A stretch of 64,000 nucleotides of DNA, from the NCBI RefSeq assembly GCF_900142975.1, contig NZ_LT670848.1:868001-932000 (forward strand), written 5' to 3'. Below the pieces are notes generated by a model, which saw only the letters and a list, made by a program, of their open reading frames with translations, was not told where the DNA came from and did no database searches. This stretch comes from Salegentibacter salegens. Its GTDB lineage: Bacteria; Bacteroidota; Bacteroidia; Flavobacteriales; Flavobacteriaceae. Below are positions 15,801 to 23,631 of the stretch, piece after piece. The first letter of the stretch is position 1; the number at the start of each line of letters is the position of its first letter. Both the position numbers and the translations under genes were made by a program.

Positions 15801-17846
15801 ATGAAGAAATTCGTAAATAACCTGTATAAGAATCAGGCGTTATTTTACAAGGTATTTTTATTTGCGCTTACCGCGGTGCTAATTGTTTACCTACTTCCTA
15901 AAGGAGGAAATTTTAAATATGAAATTCCTAAGGGAAAGCCCTGGCAGTATGAAAATCTCTATGCGCCTTTTGATTTCGCGATCCTAAAATCGGAAGAAGA
16001 AATCCAGGACGAACGTCAACAAATTATAAATAATCATACTCCTTATTTTCAGTTTAACCAGGAAATTCCAATTGAGGTAAAATCTGAAGTGCCAGAGGTG
16101 GTACCAGAAGTTTTTCCCGATAGCATTTTTAATAACAGGGAAATTCAAATTATTGGTTTTGTAAACGAAACCCTGGATGATGTCTATGAATACGGATTGT
16201 TGCAAGCTAATAACAGGTTAGAAGACAATCAGCTGGTTTATTTACGAAAAGGGAATGAAGCTTTTGAGATTTCTTATAAAAATATTTTAAAACAAGATCA
16301 GGTACGGGATTTTTTGAATTCTGAGATTGAGGAATCTAACCTTGCAGAATTTGAAAATGAATTGTTAGAAGTTTTCTTTAATCTAATAGAACCTAACGTA
16401 AGTTTTGACAGCGAATTTACCCAGAAAGAACTCCAAAGTAAACTGGATAATATTTCTTATACCCGCGGCAATATTGAGCAGGGCAGTAGGGTTATTGCCC
16501 GGGGAGAAGTCGTAGAAGGCAATAAATACAATATCCTGCGATCGCTTAAAAATGAATATGAATCCCAGGTTTGGAGTGAAAGTAATTACAAATGGATTAT
16601 TGTAGGATATAGTGTTTTAGTTGCTTTAGCACTTTTAATGCTCCTCTTATTTATTAGAAAATACCGGCAGGAAATTTTTGAGAATAATGTTAAGGTAACT
16701 TTTATCTTTTTCAACATTCTCTTTATGGTCATGTTAACCACCTTAGTGGTTAATTTTAATATAGATTACGTATATGTAGTACCGTTGTGTATTCTTCCTC
16801 TTACTTTAAAAGCATTTTTTGATGCTCGTTTGGGAATGTTCACGCACGTAATTACGGTACTGCTTTTAGGGTTTATTGTCCCTAATAGTTATGAATATAT
16901 GTTTCTGCAAATTATAGCCGGGATTGTTACTATTCTTACAATGTCTGAACTCTACAAAAGAGCTAACCTCTTTATTTCAGTGGGTCAAATTACCCTGGTA
17001 TATATTATTTCCTATTTCGCTTTTACGGTAATCCAGGAAGGAAATATCGCCGATGTGGAAGCTGAAGTTCTACTTACTTTTCTCCTTGGAGGCCTCGCAA
17101 CATTATTTGTACAACCATTAATTTACATTTATGAAAAAATCTTCGGAATGGTTTCAGATATGTCTTTGCTGGAACTTTCAGACACCAACGCAAAATTACT
17201 AAAAGAGCTTTCAGAAAAAGCACCGGGAACTTTTCACCACTCTTTAAACGTAGCTAACCTGGCTGAAGCTGCCGCCAACGAAATTAATGCAAATGCGATG
17301 TTGGTTAGGGTAGGAGCACTTTATCACGATATTGGTAAAATGAAAAATCCAACCTATTTTTCTGAAAATCAAACTTCAGCGGTCAATTCTCACGACGAGT
17401 TAGCGCCAAAAGAAAGCGCCCAAATTATCACCGACCATGTGATTAACGGGATTGAAATTGCAAAAAAACACAATCTGCCAGATAGGGTTATAGATTTTAT
17501 TAGAACACACCACGGAACAACAACAGTTTACTTCTTTTATATGAAAGAGAAAGAGCAAAATGAAAATGCCGTGGCAGATGATTTTAGGTATCCTGGGCCT
17601 ATTCCTTTTAGTAAAGAAACCGCGATTTTAATGATGTGTGATAGTGTAGAGGCCGCCAGTAAAAGTTTAAAAGAACCAACCGCAGGAGTAATAGATAATT
17701 TTGTAGAGAAGATTATCAATAAACAAATGAAAGAAGAGCAATTCTTAAACGCTAATATTACTTTTAAAGAAATACAAGTGGTGAAAAAGATCCTTAAACG
17801 TAAGCTTAAGAACATTTTTCACCTTAGAGTTGAGTATCCGGAATAG
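15801..17846 (+). CDS. PgpH-type 7TM-HD phosphodiesterase
   Basis: A 681-residue membrane protein: N-terminal helix (about 15-35), an extracellular 7TMR-HDED domain (about 55-255), a seven-helix bundle (about 265-455) and a C-terminal HD domain with HHSLNVANLAEAAA near 480, LYHDIGKMKNP near 505 and THHGTTTVYFF near 570. This is the architecture of PgpH, which hydrolyses cyclic-di-AMP to pApA. The ATG at 15801 is chosen rather than an in-frame TTG at 15780, because the TTG sits in a -7 promoter box and the seven extra residues are not family-like. Divergent from the thiolase gene. A c-di-AMP role is by family; the HD residues are intact. Confidence 0.88.
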   Translation: MKKFVNNLYKNQALFYKVFLFALTAVLIVYLLPKGGNFKYEIPKGKPWQYENLYAPFDFAILKSEEEIQDERQQIINNHTPYFQFNQEIPIEVKSEVPEVVPEVFPDSIFNNREIQIIGFVNETLDDVYEYGLLQANNRLEDNQLVYLRKGNEAFEISYKNILKQDQVRDFLNSEIEESNLAEFENELLEVFFNLIEPNVSFDSEFTQKELQSKLDNISYTRGNIEQGSRVIARGEVVEGNKYNILRSLKNEYESQVWSESNYKWIIVGYSVLVALALLMLLLFIRKYRQEIFENNVKVTFIFFNILFMVMLTTLVVNFNIDYVYVVPLCILPLTLKAFFDARLGMFTHVITVLLLGFIVPNSYEYMFLQIIAGIVTILTMSELYKRANLFISVGQITLVYIISYFAFTVIQEGNIADVEAEVLLTFLLGGLATLFVQPLIYIYEKIFGMVSDMSLLELSDTNAKLLKELSEKAPGTFHHSLNVANLAEAAANEINANAMLVRVGALYHDIGKMKNPTYFSENQTSAVNSHDELAPKESAQIITDHVINGIEIAKKHNLPDRVIDFIRTHHGTTTVYFFYMKEKEQNENAVADDFRYPGPIPFSKETAILMMCDSVEAASKSLKEPTAGVIDNFVEKIINKQMKEEQFLNANITFKEIQVVKKILKRKLKNIFHLRVEYPE

Positions 17847-17848
17847 AT

Positions 17849-18298
17849 TTAACCTACAGCCGTAATTTTAACTTCCTCACCATTAAAATTAAAGGTATCG
17901 CCTTCTTTTTTACCTTCCATTTCCTGGTAAATAGGAGCTTCAGTAGATATAGCATAGACGCTGCTCCCATCTTCCATGGCAATTTCACCAATGGGGACTG
18001 AAATAAAATAATAATTTCCACTGGTTTCCACCACGCTGCCAAAACTAATGGCTTCACTATAATGATCGGGATCTATTCGGCTTAAGCTTTCTTTCATTTG
18101 TTGTGAGTCACTTAAACGGCCGGCATATTTCTCAAAATCGCTTAATAATTGTCCCTTATTATCTTCATCATAATCGGTTTTTATATCGTTTGCCTCCATA
18201 GATTCTTTTATAAGATCCATTTCCTTTTGATATCTTTCTATTTGCTCATTTACAGTATCTAAACAATTAAAATAGAGTTCTTTCTTATTACTTACCAT
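17849..18298 (-). CDS. GreA/GreB-like transcription elongation factor
   Basis: A 149-residue protein with an N-terminal charged coiled-coil (about 1-75) whose tip carries acidic residues (DYDEDNKG, about 43-50) and a C-terminal GreA/GreB FKBP-like domain (about 78-149; GSVVETSGNYYFISVP and YQEMEGKKEGDTFNFNGEEVKI). Gre factors insert the acidic coiled-coil tip into the secondary channel of RNA polymerase to stimulate transcript cleavage. The coiled coil is a little short and atypical, so an anti-Gre or other secondary-channel regulator is possible. It converges on the PgpH-type gene (two bases apart) and is divergent from satD, sharing the 197-base region that holds the half-site array. Confidence 0.72.
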   Translation of the reverse strand: MVSNKKELYFNCLDTVNEQIERYQKEMDLIKESMEANDIKTDYDEDNKGQLLSDFEKYAGRLSDSQQMKESLSRIDPDHYSEAISFGSVVETSGNYYFISVPIGEIAMEDGSSVYAISTEAPIYQEMEGKKEGDTFNFNGEEVKITAVG

Positions 18299-18398
18299 AT
18301 TATTTTTTATTATTTTTCCGTTGTTTTTTTAAAATTAAATAACCTAAGCAGGCTAAAAGAATATTTAGCAAAAATTTAATATCACTCCTGAAATATAT

Positions 18399-18468
18399 TA
18401 TAAGTCTTAAACCTTATAAATATCAAATATAAGCCTGTAAACTTATAAACATACAATATAAGCTTATA
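18399..18468. promoter_or_regulatory. Half-site array TATAAG/CTTATA between greA-like gene and satD
   Basis: TATAAG occurs at 18399, 18428 and 18457 (exact 29-base period) and CTTATA at 18413, 18442 and 18463. The first two pairs are inverted repeats TATAAG-N8-CTTATA (18399-18418 and 18428-18447). The third is a perfect 12-base palindrome TATAAGCTTATA (18457-18468). Such phased dyads are typical of a cooperative operator. It lies just before the -7 boxes of satD, whose product has a helix-turn-helix, so autoregulation is the natural inference. A minus-strand TATATTTG box (18424-18431), preceded by a TTG 22 bases away, lies inside the array and could serve the greA-like gene. Confidence 0.6.
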
Positions 18469-18474
18469 GACTAA

Positions 18475-18491
18475 TATTTTTGTTATATTTG
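18475..18491 (+). promoter_or_regulatory. Tandem -7 boxes before satD
   Basis: Two TAnnTTTG matches, TATTTTTG (18475-18482) and TATATTTG (18484-18491), lie 5-21 bases before the satD ATG at 18496. The transcript leader would be very short or absent. The palindromic half-sites end only seven bases upstream, in the -33 zone, so a bound protein would block polymerase. Confidence 0.45.
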
Positions 18492-18495
18492 AAAT

Positions 18496-19149
18496 ATGAT
18501 AGCCGTAATTACAGCCGATTTAGTTGATTCTTCTAATTATTCAGAATCGTTTTTAGATGAAATTTTAAAAAGTCTAAATTCAGAATTTGAAAAATTGCAG
18601 CAGGATTATGCCGAAAATGAAATTGATTTCGAAATTTACCGGGGCGATAGCTTTCAGGGAGTTATTGCAAAATATCAGGATTCATTGCAAATTGCTTTAC
18701 AATTAAAAAGTTTAATAAATAAAGTAAAATTAAAAGATCAAAAATCCGCCGGCCCTTTAGCTAATGTAAAAATAGCTATTGGCATTGGTAGTTTTGATTA
18801 TAAAGGAGATTCTATGGCCGAATCTAATGGGCAGGCTTTTCAATTTTCTGGAAGAACTTTAGACGCAATGAAAAACGAATCCAGGAAAATTCGTTTAAAA
18901 ACACCTCTGGAAAGCTTGAATTCTGAATTTGACGCCAGTTTATTTCTATTGGATACCGTGATGGATAAATGGAGCCAGGCCTCGGCCGAAGTGGTTTATT
19001 TTCTTTTAAAAGGTATGAAAGAAACCGAAATTGCCGAAATACTGAATATTAGTCAATCTGCTGTAAACCAGCGTAAAAAAGCCTGCGGCTGGGAAGCAAT
19101 TTCGGTCTTACTGAAACGTTTTAAAAATGCAACCGCGCAGAGTTTTTAA
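18496..19149 (+). CDS. satD: SatD family protein: cyclase-like N-domain plus HTH
   Basis: A 217-residue protein of the SatD family (function not established). Visible in it: ITADLVDSS with Asp8, YRGDSFQGV with Asp51, VKIAIGIG (91-98), and AFQFSGRTLD with Gln116 and Arg120. Order and spacing resemble the class III nucleotide cyclase homology domain: two metal Asp about 44 apart, then an RxGIHxG-like strand and an NxxxR helix. The usual Asn is Gln here, and the adenine-selecting Lys position would be Ile47. Residues about 162-200 form a helix-turn-helix (GMKETEIAEILNISQSAVNQR) of sigma/LuxR style. It is followed two bases later by a DUF3307 membrane protein and preceded by a half-site array. 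The SatD name is fairly sure; cyclase likeness is inference. Confidence 0.78.
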   Translation: MIAVITADLVDSSNYSESFLDEILKSLNSEFEKLQQDYAENEIDFEIYRGDSFQGVIAKYQDSLQIALQLKSLINKVKLKDQKSAGPLANVKIAIGIGSFDYKGDSMAESNGQAFQFSGRTLDAMKNESRKIRLKTPLESLNSEFDASLFLLDTVMDKWSQASAEVVYFLLKGMKETEIAEILNISQSAVNQRKKACGWEAISVLLKRFKNATAQSF

Positions 19150-19151
19150 TT

Positions 19152-19883
19152 ATGGAAGAAACTACGCTAATCTTACTTCAACTTCTGCTGGCACACATCT
19201 TAACCGATTTTGTGCTGCAACCCACCAAACTGGTAAAACATAAAAGGGAGAAAAAAGCGGGATCCTGGTTTTTATATTTCCATTCGTTTTTAGCAGGATT
19301 TCTAACTTATATTTTTCTGCAGGAATGGCATTTATGGTATATACCCATAGTAATTAGTTTAAGCCATTTTTTTATCGATTTATGGAAACTTCAGCATAAA
19401 AACGATACTTTAAAACTTTTTTTAATAGACCAGTTTTGGCATATTTTCATAATAATTTTAGTCTGGATTTATCTTATAGATGGCTTTTCAGAATTGATTC
19501 CCTTTATTGCTGATGTCTTTTCTTCAACTCAATTTCTAGCGATAATAATTGGGTATTTACTGGTTATTTTCCCAACTGGATTTTTAATTGGCAAGGCTAC
19601 TAAACGCTGGCATAACGAGCTTCAACCCAATGGCCAAAGTCATAGCCTGGAAGCTGCAGGCCGGTATATAGGTATTTTTGAAAGAATTCTGGTGCTTACC
19701 TTTATTTTAACACAAAATTTTTCTGCTATAGGATTTCTTATCGCAGCAAAATCTATTTTACGTTTTAGTGATAAAACCGATGCGAGCGCAAGAAAACAAA
19801 CCGAATATGTACTCATAGGAACGCTAATGAGTTTTGCGATTACGATCCTAATCGGACTTTTAGTACGCTATTTCCTCTTCTAA
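19152..19883 (+). CDS. DUF3307 multi-pass membrane protein
   Basis: A 243-residue integral membrane protein with about six hydrophobic segments (near 5-20, 45-62, 98-117, 131-150, 175-200 and 222-243). The N-terminal signature LLLAHILTDFVLQPTKLVKHK and the internal SHFFIDLWK and IDQFWHIF are DUF3307 hallmarks, with conserved His and Asp residues facing membrane helices, reminiscent of a metal or lipid enzyme. The function of the family is unknown. It is tightly coupled to satD (two-base gap), a pairing I recall as common in Bacteroidota. Its last 24 bases overlap the convergent 135-residue gene. If SatD makes a nucleotide signal, this would be the candidate effector (speculative). Confidence 0.75.
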   Translation: MEETTLILLQLLLAHILTDFVLQPTKLVKHKREKKAGSWFLYFHSFLAGFLTYIFLQEWHLWYIPIVISLSHFFIDLWKLQHKNDTLKLFLIDQFWHIFIIILVWIYLIDGFSELIPFIADVFSSTQFLAIIIGYLLVIFPTGFLIGKATKRWHNELQPNGQSHSLEAAGRYIGIFERILVLTFILTQNFSAIGFLIAAKSILRFSDKTDASARKQTEYVLIGTLMSFAITILIGLLVRYFLF

Positions 19884-20267
19884 AAGCTGAATATTGCTTT
19901 GCAAACGCTCTTTTACAATATTCATCATACGCTTATTTAAAGCCGAAGAATTCTTGATATAAGCAGCATATTCTTCTAAAGTGAATTGTCCTATTATTAT
20001 TCCCTTTAAACTATTTCTGAATTTTATATCTTTTTGGATAGCATTTTCTATGTAGTTAAAGCGCTGCTCAATTTTAAGTTCATAGAATTTATTCTTGTGT
20101 TTTTTAGTGTAATTTCTAAAAACTTCCAGCAATAATTCATCCTGAAGTTTGGCGATTGGCCGTAAAGTTTTGTTTTGAAATTGCTCGTCTAAACTCATGT
20201 TTTCTGAAACTCTGGCCGAAGGGATCTCGGGCCTAAGTGCTACTAATTGAAGATCACGTGGTATCAT
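19860..20267 (-). CDS. Conserved hypothetical protein, helical, flavobacterial
   Basis: A 135-residue all-helical soluble protein of unknown function; similar proteins of this length occur in many Flavobacteriia (from memory, sometimes mislabelled glyoxalase). Conserved-looking stretches are LRPEIPSARVSE near the N-terminus, NKTLRPIAKLQDELLLEVF (about 32-50) and FRNSLKGIIIGQFTLEEYAAYI (about 82-103). No catalytic motif, signal peptide or membrane segment is seen. The 3' end overlaps DUF3307 by 24 bases in convergent orientation. The upstream 179 bases contain one CTTATAAACAT like the satD half-sites, but without a partner. Confidence 0.6.
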   Translation of the reverse strand: MIPRDLQLVALRPEIPSARVSENMSLDEQFQNKTLRPIAKLQDELLLEVFRNYTKKHKNKFYELKIEQRFNYIENAIQKDIKFRNSLKGIIIGQFTLEEYAAYIKNSSALNKRMMNIVKERLQSNIQLLEEEIAY

Positions 20268-20446
20268 AAGAACTATGTTTTCTTAAATTTAATAAACTTT
20301 AAAGCTCAAATTTCGGGCCTCTTTAAAGACTTGTAAACTACTTATAAACATTACACACGTTAAAATCGTCTTAATCGCCCTGTCTAAGCCTATTCTTCTT
20401 TTTATCTTTAAATAGAAGCCTAAATTTTATAAATATTGAATAACCA

Positions 20447-21805
20447 ATGATAATTTCAAAAAACCCATATACCGGAGAAGAAATCTCTAGCCATCATGAA
20501 TTAAGTGATACCGAAGTTGAAAAAGCGATAAAAAAAGCGCATTCCAGGTTTAGATCCTGGCGGGAAACCTCTTTTGCAGAGCGAAGCAACCTAATGATGA
20601 AAGCCGCAAAAGAGCTTAAAGACAATTCCCGTGAATACGCCGAAGCAATTACCCGGGAAATGGGAAAACCCATTACTCAGGCTGTCGCAGAAGTAGAAAA
20701 ATGCGCCTGGGTTTGCGAATATTATGCTGAGCATGCTGAATCTCAACTAGAGAATGAAAAAATTAAAACCGATGCTAAAAACTCCTATGTTACTTACGAG
20801 CCTTTAGGAGTAGTCCTTGCGGTTATGCCATGGAACTATCCATTCTGGCAGGTTTTTAGGTTTGCAGCGCCAGCGCTCATGGCCGGAAATATTGCGATTT
20901 TAAAACACGCCAGTAACGTAATGCTTTCAGCTAATAATATTCAAAAGGTATTTGAAAAGGCCGGTTTCCCTCAAGATTGTTTTCAAAACCTAGTCATTGG
21001 CAGCAAGAAAGTAGAAAATATAATTAGAAATAAAAAGGTAAAGGCCGTGACTTTAACCGGTAGCGGCAGGGCAGGAAGTAGTGTAGCTTCTATTGCCGGG
21101 GAAGAAATCAAGAAATCTGTTTTAGAACTTGGTGGGAGCAATGCCCTTGTAGTTTTTAAAGACGCTAATATTGCTGAAAGTATAAAAACCTGTGTCCAGG
21201 CTCGTTTTCAAAATACGGGACAAAGTTGTATTGCCGGAAAGCGTTTACTGCTTCATCAAGATATAGCTGAAGATTTCCTTGACGAATTCACTCGTCAGGT
21301 TCGGGAATTAAAAAGTGGCGACCCAATGGACGAGGAAACTTTTATTGGCGTAATGGCAAAGGAAAGTTTAGCTGAAGATTTAGAAGACCAGGTAAAAGCT
21401 TCGGTAAAAAAAGGAGCTAAAATTATTTTAGGAGGAAAAAGGGACGGTACTTACTTTGAACCCACAATTATTACCGGTGCAAAAGAAGGAATGCCTGTTT
21501 TTGATGAAGAAACTTTTGGCCCGGCGATTTCTGTTACAGAGTTTAAAAATGAGGAAGAGGCAGTAGATTTAGTTAATTCTTCAAGTTTTGGGCTTGGAGT
21601 CTCCATTTTTACAGAAGATGAAGATTTCGCTCTAAAAATAGTACCCAGGTTTGAAGATGGAGCTGTGTTTGTCAACGAGCTGGTTAAAAGTGATCCCAGA
21701 TTACCTTTTGGCGGAACTAAAATTTCAGGATACGGAAGGGAACTATCCCATCATGGAATCCAGGAATTTACCAATAGAAAAACCGTTTACTTTAACAAAT
21801 ATTAG
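20447..21805 (+). CDS. NAD(P)-dependent succinate-semialdehyde dehydrogenase-type ALDH
   Basis: A 452-residue aldehyde dehydrogenase beginning MIISKNPYTGEEI, typical of the short SSADH (Sad/GabD-like) branch. The catalytic Cys is residue 261 in NTGQSCIAGKR, the general base Glu lies in VLELGGSN near 228, and the MPWNYPFW cofactor motif is near 125. It oxidises an aldehyde such as succinate semialdehyde to the acid. It leads a three-gene run with DUF72 (8-base gap) and NUDIX (1-base gap), suggesting an operon. No GABA transaminase is nearby, so the physiological aldehyde is open. Confidence 0.88.
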   Translation: MIISKNPYTGEEISSHHELSDTEVEKAIKKAHSRFRSWRETSFAERSNLMMKAAKELKDNSREYAEAITREMGKPITQAVAEVEKCAWVCEYYAEHAESQLENEKIKTDAKNSYVTYEPLGVVLAVMPWNYPFWQVFRFAAPALMAGNIAILKHASNVMLSANNIQKVFEKAGFPQDCFQNLVIGSKKVENIIRNKKVKAVTLTGSGRAGSSVASIAGEEIKKSVLELGGSNALVVFKDANIAESIKTCVQARFQNTGQSCIAGKRLLLHQDIAEDFLDEFTRQVRELKSGDPMDEETFIGVMAKESLAEDLEDQVKASVKKGAKIILGGKRDGTYFEPTIITGAKEGMPVFDEETFGPAISVTEFKNEEEAVDLVNSSSFGLGVSIFTEDEDFALKIVPRFEDGAVFVNELVKSDPRLPFGGTKISGYGRELSHHGIQEFTNRKTVYFNKY

Positions 21806-21813
21806 TTTATAAA

Positions 21814-22689
21814 ATGAATTTTGGAAAAGTAGATCACCCCGAAAATATAGATTTTACGCTGCCTGAAACTCATCCTGACACCATTAAAGTTCTTAACCAA
21901 AATGGAAATAAAGATGGATTTAAAGATGTGCGTATTGGCTGTGCAAAATGGAATAGAAAAGACTTAAAGAATTTTTATCCGCGAGGAACAAAAGATGAAC
22001 TGGTTTACTACTCTTCCCAATTTAATAGTATAGAATTCAATGGTTCTTTCTATAGAATGTATCCCGAAGAGCAATTTGAAAAATGGTATGGAAAAGCCGA
22101 TGAAAATTTTAAGTTTTTCCCAAAAGTTCCAAGACTTATAAGTCATATAAAAAGGCTTAACGCCACAGAGGAACTGACTGATGATTTTGTAAAAAACCTG
22201 CTTCAGTTAAAAGAAAAATTAGGAATGGTTTTCCTTCAAATGCGTGAGGATTTTGCCCCGAAATCGGCTGATAGGCTGGACGATTTCTTGACGCATTGGC
22301 CAAAAGAGATTCCGCTTTCAGCAGAATTAAGAAACGTAGATTGGTATGCAGATGAAGAAGCAGCAAACCAGCTTTACGCGCTTCTTAAAAAAAGAAATGT
22401 AGCACACATAATAACCGATACGGCCGGGAGACGCGATCTAATTCATATGCGATTAAGCAATACCACGGCTTTTATTAGATATAATGGGGCCAATCATAGT
22501 TCAGATTATACAAGATTAGATGACTGGCTGGACAGGTTGGAAGAATGGCATAAAGAAGGCCTGGAGAATGTATACTTTTTTATACATCAAAATGTAGAAG
22601 AGGCCTCTCCATTGCTTTCGGCTTATTTTATAAAGAATTTCAATAAAAGATTTAAAACAGATATAAAAATACCTAAAACTTTAAATTAA
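21814..22689 (+). CDS. DUF72 family protein (TIM-barrel-like)
   Basis: A 291-residue DUF72 protein. Signature elements are IGCAKWNRKDLKNFYP near residue 35, YYSSQFNSIEFNGSFYRMYP near 66-86, FKFFPKVPRLISH near 98, and IIDT-like IITDTAGRRD near 200. DUF72 proteins are predicted TIM barrels with an endonuclease-like active site; their role is not settled, though links to DNA repair and Fe-S chemistry have been suggested. It is second in the ALDH/DUF72/NUDIX run, with very short gaps. Confidence 0.85.
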   Translation: MNFGKVDHPENIDFTLPETHPDTIKVLNQNGNKDGFKDVRIGCAKWNRKDLKNFYPRGTKDELVYYSSQFNSIEFNGSFYRMYPEEQFEKWYGKADENFKFFPKVPRLISHIKRLNATEELTDDFVKNLLQLKEKLGMVFLQMREDFAPKSADRLDDFLTHWPKEIPLSAELRNVDWYADEEAANQLYALLKKRNVAHIITDTAGRRDLIHMRLSNTTAFIRYNGANHSSDYTRLDDWLDRLEEWHKEGLENVYFFIHQNVEEASPLLSAYFIKNFNKRFKTDIKIPKTLN

Positions 22690-22690
22690 G

Positions 22691-23110
22691 ATGAAAATGA
22701 AACAGCAAGAAGTAGCAGTAACCGTAGATAGTGTAGTTTTTTGTAATGCAAATAATGAATTCAAAGTTTTGCTCATAAAAAGAAAAAATGATCCTTATGG
22801 AGGCCAGTGGGCATTGCCGGGTGGCTATATAAATGAATCTGAAGATTTACAGACCGCGGCAAAACGCGAACTGGAAGAAGAAACAGGAGTTGCGGTAAAA
22901 ACAATGGAACAGGTGAGAGCTTTTGGTGCTCCGGGGCGTGATCCCAGGGGAAGAACCATTTCTATTGCCTTTGTGAGTCGTATTTTTTGTGAAGAAGAGC
23001 TTAAGGCCGGGGACGATGCAGGAGAAGCTTCCTGGGTGAGCATAGACGATCTACCGGAATTAGCTTTTGATCACGCTGAAATCATTGAAGCTGCAAAAAA
23101 TTATTTATAG
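22691..23110 (+). CDS. NUDIX hydrolase (ADP-ribose pyrophosphatase-like)
   Basis: A 139-residue NUDIX hydrolase. The full Nudix box, G-x5-E-x7-REUxEExGU, spans about residues 38-61 (GGYINESEDL then KRELEEETGV). FGAPGRDPRGRTISIAFVSR after it is typical of the NrtR/ADP-ribose-pyrophosphatase-related branch that cleaves nucleoside diphosphates linked to another group. It starts one base after the DUF72 stop, so co-translation is likely. No HTH (NrtR-type) domain is attached, so an enzyme rather than a regulator is expected. Confidence 0.87.
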   Translation: MKMKQQEVAVTVDSVVFCNANNEFKVLLIKRKNDPYGGQWALPGGYINESEDLQTAAKRELEEETGVAVKTMEQVRAFGAPGRDPRGRTISIAFVSRIFCEEELKAGDDAGEASWVSIDDLPELAFDHAEIIEAAKNYL

Positions 23111-23235
23111 AATTTTAAAATTCTAATACTCTTAATTATTAAAATCTAAAATAATCTAACTGATTCTAAGAAGCCGGTAAAACTTTTAAAAGCTTTCACC
23201 AGCCCATATTTTATGGTTATTTTTAAAAGAAAAAT

Positions 23236-23631
23236 ATGAGATTTCATACCAGAAAATGGATTAAACCAGAAGACCTAAACCCAAACGGAACTTTATTTGG
23301 TGGTAGTTTGCTGGCCTGGATAGATGAAGAATGCGCTTTATACAGTATTATTCAGCTAGAAAATTCTAAATGTGTAACCAAATATATGAGTGAGATAAAT
23401 TTTCAGCATTCTGCCAGACAGGGAGATATTGTAGAAATAGGTATAGAAGTTCTAAAATTTGGAACAACTTCTTTGACGCTAAAATGTGAAGTTAGAAATA
23501 AAATGACGCGCTCTACTATAATTACCATAGATAAAGTGATTATGGTTACTTTAGACCAAGATGGCAAACCAACGCCTCACGGGAAAACCAAGGTGGAATT
23601 TGTAAAAGACCGGTTACAGGATCGCGCCTAA
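23236..23631 (+). CDS. Acyl-CoA thioesterase, YciA-type hotdog
   Basis: A 131-residue single-hotdog thioesterase. The NPNGTLFGGSLLAWIDEECA segment (residues about 14-33) carries the catalytic Asn/Asp region of the acyl-CoA thioester hydrolase (YciA/BACH) family, which cleaves acyl-CoA in the cytosol. It stands alone, with a 125-base AT-rich region upstream in which I see no clear promoter box. Its end overlaps the convergent THUMP-like methyltransferase by four bases. Confidence 0.85.
   Translation: MRFHTRKWIKPEDLNPNGTLFGGSLLAWIDEECALYSIIQLENSKCVTKYMSEINFQHSARQGDIVEIGIEVLKFGTTSLTLKCEVRNKMTRSTIITIDKVIMVTLDQDGKPTPHGKTKVEFVKDRLQDRA

Noticed and set aside
20341..20351. CTTATAAACAT resembling the satD half-site
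   Set aside because: No TATAAG partner at the 8-base spacing and no period; a single half-site in AT-rich DNA is expected by chance.
22136..22143. CTTATAAG inside the DUF72 gene
   Set aside because: In coding sequence, isolated and without the array structure.
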